Part shown: one piece after another, positions 1 through 4,766 of the stretch | Numbering within the stretch: position 1 is the stretch's first letter | Layout of the letters: each line of letters opens with the position of its first letter | Source: JBBECE01 sp964574935 | GTDB taxonomy: Bacteria; Pseudomonadota; Alphaproteobacteria; Rhizobiales; Devosiaceae | DNA: 7,795 nt | Direction: 5' to 3' | Assembly (NCBI GenBank): GCA_964574935.1 | Contig: CAZNOZ010000072.1 | Coordinates: forward strand, 1 to 7,795 | Program-made: the position numbers and the translations under genes | The notes under the pieces: model-generated | Told to the model about the DNA's origin: nothing | What the model saw: the letters and a program-made list of their open reading frames with translations, nothing else | Databases searched by the model: none

Positions 1-179
1 CGCATGAACTCGAGCCGCGGATGGTCGTGCAGGTGCCTGAGGTTGGCCTTCGAGCCGGTGAACAGATTGTCGACGCACAACACTTCGTGGCCGTCGGCGA
101 GCAGCCGGTCGACGAGGTGCGAGCCGACAAAGCCGGCGCCGCCGGTGACCAGAACGCGCTTGACGCTGTCGGCGTGCAC
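1..179 (-). CDS. UDP-glucuronate decarboxylase (UDP-xylose synthase), N-terminal part
   Basis: This is the first 59 codons of a short-chain dehydrogenase/reductase of the extended type; the gene runs off the low-coordinate edge. Seen: a beta-strand plus Rossmann glycine motif VLVTGGAGFVGSHL at about residues 9-22 (NAD binding), then HEVLCVDNLFTGSKANLRHL at 31-50 and HDHPRLEFM at 51-59. The 'VDN.FTGSK.N..HL..HPR.E' signature is typical of the UXS family rather than dTDP-glucose dehydratases or GalE. Known for the family: NAD-dependent conversion of UDP-glucuronate to UDP-xylose plus CO2 in the cytoplasm, in proteins of roughly 310-320 residues. The start is GTG at 179-177. The only upstream in-frame codons after the preceding gene's TAG (191-189) are GCG, ATC and CCG, so no earlier conventional start exists. 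A weak AGGCG ribosome site lies 6 nt upstream of GTG and overlaps that TAG, suggesting translational coupling to the transferase gene. The catalytic YxxxK lies outside the window, so activity cannot be judged. Confidence 0.85.
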   Translation of the reverse strand, partial: MHADSVKRVLVTGGAGFVGSHLVDRLLADGHEVLCVDNLFTGSKANLRHLHDHPRLEFM

Positions 180-188
180 CGGGATCGC

Positions 189-1514
189 CTAGCGGGCTCC
201 CAGTCCGGTCAGAACGGTACGGACCGTGCGGATGAGGATGAGGATGTCGAGCCAGGGCGAGAAGTTCTTGATGTAGTAGAAATCGAAATGCAGCTTGCCG
301 AGCACCTCGGGGAGCTCGGCGACGTGGCCCTGATTGATCTGCGCCCAACCGGTGATTCCGGGGCGCACGACATGGCGGTAGCGATAGAAGGGAAGCTCGC
401 GCTCGTACCATTCGGAGAGCACGGCGGCCTCCGGCCGCGGGCCGATCCAGCTCATCTCGCCACGCAGGATGTTGATGAGCTGCGGCAATTCGTCGAGGCG
501 CGTGCGGCGCAGCACCCTGCCGAGGCCGGTGATCCGCTCGTCGCCGTCGCGGGTGATGGCGTCATCGCGGGCGGGGGCGGTCCGGGGGCGCGTGAGCATG
601 GTGCGGAACTTCAGCATCGTGAACGGCCGTCCGCGAAAGCCGGTGCGGGTCTGACGGAACAGCGCCGGGCCCGGCGACTCCAGCCGCACCGCGGCGGCGA
701 TGGCAAGCATCATCGGCGCCAGCAGGACAAGGGCGGCAAGGGCGGTCAGCCAGTCGCCGAGCTGCTTGAGTTTGGCGTAGGCGAGGTTGGGATTGATCGA
801 GCCCAGCGTGTTCTCGGACAGATGCTCGATCTCGACGCGGCCGGTGAGGGATTCGGAGACCTGCTTGGTGTGATAGACGGGGGTGCCGGCGACCGCCGCG
901 TCGGCGATGAAGCGCTCCCATTCAGGGCCGGGCTCGGCCCGCAGGTCGGCCACCACCCCGTCCCACAGACGCGGCTCGAACTGGGGCCGGGCCAGGGGCT
1001 GCCAGCGCACCCGCGGGATGTCGAGGAGCCGGGAGGTATCGCCCCCGGGCACCACCGCCAGGCGCAAGGTGCGCATGCGCTGCGAAAGGAAGTAGAGCGA
1101 ATAGAACCAGGCGACGGCGACCACGAAGCTCGCCGGGAACTGGAAGCGGTTGTATTCGAGCCTGAGAAACAGGAACGCCGCCAGAACGAGCGCGAAGGTG
1201 GCGGCAAACACCGGCACGATGTAGGCGCTGGCCCGCGCCCCGGGAAAGACGCTCAGGCGCCTGAGGAACCACAGCCCGACCACGAGCGCCGACGCCGAGC
1301 CCGCCAGCGTGTTGACCTGGCCCGCCGTGGTGAGCCCTTCCCAGTCACCCCCCTGCCGCACAAGGGCCGGTACCAGCACGCCCACCAGCAAACCCCCGAG
1401 GACCTGAAAGCGCAGCCGAACGGCCAGCCCGGCAAGCCGATCGAAGGCGCTCAAGTGCCAGCCGCCCCGCAGGGCCGGCGCCAGCTTGTAAATGGCCGAG
1501 GTCAGATCGTTCAT
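189..1514 (-). CDS. Polyprenyl-phosphate sugar-1-phosphate transferase (WbaP/WcaJ/ExoY-type, initiating enzyme)
   Basis: Integral inner-membrane enzyme that transfers a hexose-1-phosphate from UDP-sugar to undecaprenyl phosphate, starting repeat-unit synthesis. Residues are numbered from the ATG at 1514 (441 aa). Four hydrophobic segments lie near 37-54, 67-84, 96-118 and 126-143, followed by a soluble region at about 150-245. The conserved catalytic domain begins with a hydrophobic (re-entrant) helix at about 256-278 and SPGPALFRQ at 280-288. It continues with GRPFTMLKFRTM at about 295-306, the Asp-Glu pair in LDELPQ (D341, E342), MSWIGPRPE at 354-362 and RPGITGWAQINQGH at 384-397. All hallmark residues are present, so it looks functional. 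The size fits the large, multi-TM members, not the short ExoY/PglC forms. The ATG at 1514 is preferred because GGGACAGGA lies just upstream. A GTG at 1532 would add six residues but has a poorly spaced ribosome site. Sugar specificity (glucose or galactose) cannot be read from sequence. The gene follows a structured 107-bp leader and is closely followed by the UXS gene in the same reading frame. Confidence 0.93.
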   Translation of the reverse strand: MNDLTSAIYKLAPALRGGWHLSAFDRLAGLAVRLRFQVLGGLLVGVLVPALVRQGGDWEGLTTAGQVNTLAGSASALVVGLWFLRRLSVFPGARASAYIVPVFAATFALVLAAFLFLRLEYNRFQFPASFVVAVAWFYSLYFLSQRMRTLRLAVVPGGDTSRLLDIPRVRWQPLARPQFEPRLWDGVVADLRAEPGPEWERFIADAAVAGTPVYHTKQVSESLTGRVEIEHLSENTLGSINPNLAYAKLKQLGDWLTALAALVLLAPMMLAIAAAVRLESPGPALFRQTRTGFRGRPFTMLKFRTMLTRPRTAPARDDAITRDGDERITGLGRVLRRTRLDELPQLINILRGEMSWIGPRPEAAVLSEWYERELPFYRYRHVVRPGITGWAQINQGHVAELPEVLGKLHFDFYYIKNFSPWLDILILIRTVRTVLTGLGAR

Positions 1515-1532
1515 GGTCCTGTCCCGAACCAC

Positions 1533-1621
1533 GGCCCCATGGGGCCATGGCTACCGCAGCCGGGGTGCCCCCCGGCAGGGTGCCGCCCGGGCACCCATCC
1601 CCTCCCCTTGTGTCCGGGCGT
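1533..1621 (-). promoter_or_regulatory. Structured leader between NusG-like gene and sugar transferase gene
   Basis: This gap holds several perfect inverted repeats. The outer stem is GGGTGCCC at 1563-1570 pairing with GGGCACCC at 1589-1596. Nested inside is a second stem, CGGCA at 1573-1577 with TGCCG at 1581-1585 and a 3-nt loop. A separate perfect 14-bp palindrome, GGCCCCATGGGGCC, lies at 1533-1546, 18 nt upstream of the transferase ATG. There is no U-run after the hairpins in the minus-strand transcript, so it is not a standard intrinsic terminator. A 15-codon ORF (1598-1551, minus) with a purine-rich AAGGGGAGGGG ribosome site begins at the foot of the outer stem. Inference: this may be an attenuator, pause, RNA-stability or translational-control element. 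The position directly after an RfaH-like gene makes transcript-elongation control conceivable. Confidence 0.4.
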
Positions 1622-2167
1622 TCAGGCCGCCCGGATGACGTCGCTTCGTTCCAGACTGACCGGGACGCCGGCATTCATCAGCTCGACGAATACCCGGACC
1701 CGGTCCCGGCTCTCGGCCTTGATCAGGGTTCCGACAAGTGACGCCAACGGTCCGTTGACGACTTCGACCCTGTCGCCGCTGCGAAGTTCGCCGCCGGTCG
1801 CGATCAGCCCGTGCGCATCGACAAGAGCGGCAAGCCCTTCGACAATTCCGGCGGGAACGGGCAGCGGCACCGGCCCGGCCATGACGATCGATTTGACGCC
1901 GATGGTGCCGTTGACCGAACGCCAGCGGTCGCGATCGGGGTCCAGCCGGACGAAGACGTAGCCGGGAAAAAGCGGCGCGCGCCGCGACACCAGCCGCCGG
2001 GCATGGCGAATCGTGCGGCGATACAGCGGCAAGAAGGAATCGAAGCCCTGGCGCTCGAGATTGACCAGGGCCGTCACTTCGCGATTGGCGATCGTGTGGG
2101 CGGCGTACCAGCGCGCCGCCGGTTGCCCCTTCGCGGACGCTTCACGCGCTTTCGGCTTGTCAAGCAT
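1622..2167 (-). CDS. NusG/RfaH-family specialised transcription antiterminator
   Basis: 181-residue NusG paralogue. The N-terminal NGN domain spans about residues 19-115: it opens with RWYAAHTIANRE (19-30), continues with LERQGFDSFLPLYRR (37-51), and contains the hallmark LFPGYVFVRLD (66-76). A KOW domain follows at about 130-178, with GDRVEVVNGPLASLVGTL at 131-148. Known for the family: NGN binds RNA polymerase across the cleft and reduces pausing. Dedicated paralogues (RfaH, UpxY, LoaP types) promote readthrough of long polysaccharide operons. Context in an EPS cluster, and divergence from housekeeping NusG (no neighbouring secE or rplK), support a cluster-specific role; this is inference. 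The start ATG at 2167 has AGGGG 4 nt upstream. It is the first gene after a 148-bp gap and could lead its own transcription unit with the transferase and UXS genes. No ops-like recruitment element on the coding strand was recognised. Confidence 0.9.
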   Translation of the reverse strand: MLDKPKAREASAKGQPAARWYAAHTIANREVTALVNLERQGFDSFLPLYRRTIRHARRLVSRRAPLFPGYVFVRLDPDRDRWRSVNGTIGVKSIVMAGPVPLPVPAGIVEGLAALVDAHGLIATGGELRSGDRVEVVNGPLASLVGTLIKAESRDRVRVFVELMNAGVPVSLERSDVIRAA

Positions 2168-2315
2168 TCAGCCCCTGACCCGACAACGGACCCCTCGCCC
2201 CCGGACGGAGCCGGTGCAATGTTCCACCGGAAGGCGCAGACGAAAGTCACAAATTCTGTTCGCGATCCTACACGCCAGGCGCGAATTCCCGTTCAGGAAC
2301 GCTGCCTAGGCAGGA
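2168..2315 (-). promoter_or_regulatory. Intergenic region with palindromes upstream of NusG-like gene; candidate promoter/operator region
   Basis: This is the longest non-coding gap in the window (148 bp). It contains a perfect 12-bp palindrome CTGCCTAGGCAG at 2302-2313, just after the polymerase stop. It also holds GTTC-AG-GAAC at 2291-2300 and an inverted repeat CCGGTG (2211-2216) / CACCGG (2225-2230). An AT-richer patch lies at 2243-2260 in otherwise GC-rich DNA, and a TAGGAT hexamer reads on the minus strand at 2270-2265. No convincing -35/-10 pair with standard spacing was found, and no U-run follows the palindromes. A promoter for the NusG-like gene is plausible from position alone; the palindromes could be regulator sites. 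Low certainty. Confidence 0.3.
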
Positions 2316-3536
2316 CTACGCATGGGCGGTCGGCGGCGCGTCGGGGAGGTGTGCGGGCCGCGCGAAATAGAGCGCGTTGGCAAGCGCAAATGCCGACGCC
2401 AGCGCCATGGTGCGGAGCGGATAGTCGACCAGCGAGTGGATGGCCAGAAACCCGATCGCGCAAAGCGCCGCGCGCCTGAGCGGAGAGTGTCGGGCGCGGC
2501 CGAACTCGGCGACCAGCGCGATCACATAGAAAAGGATCGCGAGCGCCGAAAGCAGGCCGCCCTCAAGCACGAGTTCGAGAATGTCGTTGTGGGCGTGATT
2601 GACGAACTGGCGATAGATCTCCGAGGGGAGCTCGAAGTGCGGATAGACGATGGGGAAGGTCCCGAAGCCCGATCCGAACGGCCAGTAGCTCACGATCGCT
2701 TCGAAGCTGTGGGTTGCGAAAACAACCCGGTCGAGGCCCGGGGCGGTGGCGTTGTCGAGCAGCCGGTCGAGATTGCCCAGAACGAGCAGGGCGCCGCCGA
2801 CGGCGGTTGCCGTCACGGCGATCCAGGTGCGGCCGCCCGCGCCCACGATGAGCGCCCAGGCAAATGCTCCCCCGATGAGCGAGAGCACGATGCCGGCGGT
2901 CGATCCGGCGGCAAATTCGACGAAGACTATCGCGGCGAGGGGAAGAGCGGCGAGGGCCGGCCGGCCGATCGAGTGGAACTGAAAGATGAAGAAGGGGATC
3001 GATACCAGCAGCAGAGACGAGAAATGGTTGGTGTTGGCAAAGAACCCGGCGTCGATCCGGAAGCCGAAGGGCTGCAGGCGCAACGGCTCGGCGGCAGCGA
3101 ATTGGGCCAGCGCCAGAACCGCGTTGAGCACCACACCGAGCAGCAAGAAAGCGACAAGCCGATCGCGGGACGCCTCGCCGGCCTTGCCGAGGGCGAGGAA
3201 CAAGCCCGCCATCGTCGCGAAGAAGGCCAGCGAATCCCAGGTGCGACCGAGGTCGCGGGAGATGGCGATGCCGCCTGCGGACGGGTCGGTGAGGCCGATC
3301 AGCGCCAGGGGCGCCAGCTGCAGCGCGAACGCGAATGCCCCCAGCGCGATGATCGCCATCGGCGGTGCGCCGTAGGCGGACGGGTGCCGCGTCATGGCCC
3401 ACCAGGCGAGCGCCGGCAGGGTTGCGACCTCCAGCAGGAGGACGGTCCCAAGGGCTTTTGCCGTGCCGCCGCCGATCACCAACGAAGCGACAAGGAGCGC
3501 CCCGAAATACCAAGTCTTGATGCGTCGCGGCGACAT
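2316..3536 (-). CDS. Wzy-type polysaccharide polymerase / O-antigen ligase family membrane protein
   Basis: 406-residue multi-spanning inner-membrane protein with about ten hydrophobic segments, beginning at about residue 9. Features of the Wzy_C (O-antigen ligase) family are visible. These include GFFANTNHFSSLLL at 164-177, a long periplasmic loop with SYWPFGSGFGTFPIVYP at 283-299, and VNHAHNDILELVLEGGLL at 312-329 with the conserved His-Asn-Asp. A final hydrophobic hairpin with HSLVDYPLRT lies at 367-376. Known for the family: polymerisation of lipid-linked repeat units, or ligation of a glycan to an acceptor, at the periplasmic face. The setting beside Wzc- and Wza-like genes favours the polymerase role; the sequence alone does not separate polymerase from ligase. 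The ATG at 3536 is 6 bp after the stop of the upstream gene, and its AGG ribosome site overlaps that stop, so the two genes are probably translationally coupled. Confidence 0.85.
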   Translation of the reverse strand: MSPRRIKTWYFGALLVASLVIGGGTAKALGTVLLLEVATLPALAWWAMTRHPSAYGAPPMAIIALGAFAFALQLAPLALIGLTDPSAGGIAISRDLGRTWDSLAFFATMAGLFLALGKAGEASRDRLVAFLLLGVVLNAVLALAQFAAAEPLRLQPFGFRIDAGFFANTNHFSSLLLVSIPFFIFQFHSIGRPALAALPLAAIVFVEFAAGSTAGIVLSLIGGAFAWALIVGAGGRTWIAVTATAVGGALLVLGNLDRLLDNATAPGLDRVVFATHSFEAIVSYWPFGSGFGTFPIVYPHFELPSEIYRQFVNHAHNDILELVLEGGLLSALAILFYVIALVAEFGRARHSPLRRAALCAIGFLAIHSLVDYPLRTMALASAFALANALYFARPAHLPDAPPTAHA

Positions 3537-3542
3537 GGCGGC

Positions 3543-4766
3543 CTACATTCTGACGATGGAGACCGAGGCAACGCGCATCGAACCCCGGTAGCGCTCGCGC
3601 CAGCTGTCGGTGGTGGCCCCGGTGCGCAGCGTGAGAACCTGCAGCCCGCAGCCGTCGGCCGGGACCTCGACGGCCTCGGCGAAGGTGCGGTCCGAATAGC
3701 TGCCCGCGGCGAGCTCCAGCGTGGCGAGCGGCGTCGGCTCGCCGGACGCGCATCGAAGCTGCCAGAAGACCCGGCGTGGCGCGACAAGGGACCGGGCGTC
3801 GGCTTTGGCCTGCAACCGGTAGCGGCCGGGCGGCAAGACGAGCGTTTGCGAGAGATTGCCGAGCCGGGCGGGGCTGTCGAGAAAGCGAATGGTGAGCCCG
3901 CCCGGGTCCGGTTCGGCGATCGAGACGTCGACCCCTGAACTGGGCCGCAGCGTCCACTCGAAATACCGACCGCCGGGCGGCCGGGTGAAGGCGGGGTCGT
4001 GGACGTATCCCGACACGGCACGCTCGTCGGGGGAGAGGGTGAGCAGGAAGAGCCGATAGGCGTGCTCGTGGGCACCCGCTGCGACCAACGCGGCGATCGC
4101 CCTGGCGACCTCGGAGGGCGAGGGTGGCGCATCGGGACCGCGATCGGACAGCAGCAGCGTTTCGGCGACCTCCAGACCAAGGGGCGTGGTCAGCAGGTGG
4201 TCGAACACCCGCGTCCGCCAGGGCGGGTCCCCGCCAAGGGCGCTCAGCAGCGCCCGCCGCCCGGCGGGGTCGGCAATCACCGGGCCGATCGCCGGCAGGA
4301 TGTCCTGGCGCAGGTCCCCCCACCGCCGAAGCAGGATGTCGATGACGCCGACTGCTTCGACGTGGCGCCCGTCGGCGATCGCTTCGCTGAGGGTGAAGAA
4401 CAGCGCCCGCGGCTCGGTGTGCGACAGGGCCAGGGCGCGGGCATAGAGCGCCCGCGTCTGCTCGGGCCGGCCCTGGCGGTCGCGAAGTTCGGCGAGCAGC
4501 GAGTAGCCGCGGGCGTCGCCCGGCGCCAGGGCGAGCAGCGTGGCGATCCCGGATTCCAGCCGTGGGTCGGGGGACGGCATGTCCGCCTCCAGCGCCGAGG
4601 CGGCCAATGCGACGCGCGCCTCCGTAGCGAACGGATTCAACCTCAGCGCGAGTTGCGGATCGCGCTCGAGAACCAGACCGCTAGCTGCGTTGGAGACGAC
4701 GACGCAGGTGACGGTCATAAAGGCGAGCCACCGAGCGGCCGATCGCCATTCCCCGGACACCGACAT
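3543..4766 (-). CDS. Membrane-anchored TPR-like protein with beta-rich C-terminal domain, EPS-cluster associated, function unknown
   Basis: 407 residues; I do not recognise a named gene. An N-terminal hydrophobic segment at about 10-31, preceded by basic residues, looks like a signal anchor, so the body is likely periplasmic. Residues about 36-150 are Ala/Leu-rich helical repeats of TPR character (for example LLALAPGDARGYSLLAELRD at 77-96, followed by EQTRALYARALALSHTEPRA). Helix-rich sequence continues to about 250. The C-terminal part, about 255-405, changes to a strand-rich pattern: FEWTLRPSSGVDVSI, LVLPPGRYRLQAKA, VFWQLRCA, FAEAVEVPADGCGLQVLTLR. It resembles a jelly-roll or carbohydrate-binding-like fold, with a possible Cys339-Cys373 pair. 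The ATG at 4766 is favoured (AAGGTGA about 12 nt upstream); a downstream ATG at 4718 lacks a ribosome site and would cut into the membrane segment. The first 86 bp overlap the 3' end of the kinase gene in another frame. Position between kinase and polymerase suggests a polymerase or length-control accessory; this is inference. Confidence 0.8.
   Translation of the reverse strand: MSVSGEWRSAARWLAFMTVTCVVVSNAASGLVLERDPQLALRLNPFATEARVALAASALEADMPSPDPRLESGIATLLALAPGDARGYSLLAELRDRQGRPEQTRALYARALALSHTEPRALFFTLSEAIADGRHVEAVGVIDILLRRWGDLRQDILPAIGPVIADPAGRRALLSALGGDPPWRTRVFDHLLTTPLGLEVAETLLLSDRGPDAPPSPSEVARAIAALVAAGAHEHAYRLFLLTLSPDERAVSGYVHDPAFTRPPGGRYFEWTLRPSSGVDVSIAEPDPGGLTIRFLDSPARLGNLSQTLVLPPGRYRLQAKADARSLVAPRRVFWQLRCASGEPTPLATLELAAGSYSDRTFAEAVEVPADGCGLQVLTLRTGATTDSWRERYRGSMRVASVSIVRM

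Noticed and set aside
374..385. GGCGGTAGCG followed by AT, close to the E. coli ops element recognised by RfaH
   Set aside because: It is on the plus strand, opposite to transcription, and inside the conserved YRYRH coding segment of the transferase, so codon content explains it.
1563..1596. Nested hairpin as a Rho-independent terminator after the NusG-like gene
   Set aside because: The stem is strong, but the following minus-strand sequence is GC-rich with no U-tract. Kept only as a structured leader.
21..1961. Long open frame on the plus strand (646 codons)
   Set aside because: It is antisense to the transferase and NusG-like genes, is low in recognisable motifs and rich in Gly/Arg/Pro/Gln, as expected from mirror frames in high-GC coding DNA. 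It spans two clear genes.
2302..2313. Palindrome after the polymerase stop as an intrinsic terminator
   Set aside because: The palindrome has no loop (only a 4-bp stem if a 4-nt loop is allowed) and no U-run follows on the minus-strand transcript.
2322..3938. Long open frame on the plus strand (538 codons)
   Set aside because: It is antisense to the polymerase and TPR-like genes and has the same charged, motif-free composition; a GC-bias shadow.
2563..4323. Long minus-strand frame (586 codons) spanning the polymerase and TPR-like genes
   Set aside because: It is a shifted frame of the real genes, Arg/Pro/Ala-rich, without membrane segments or motifs.
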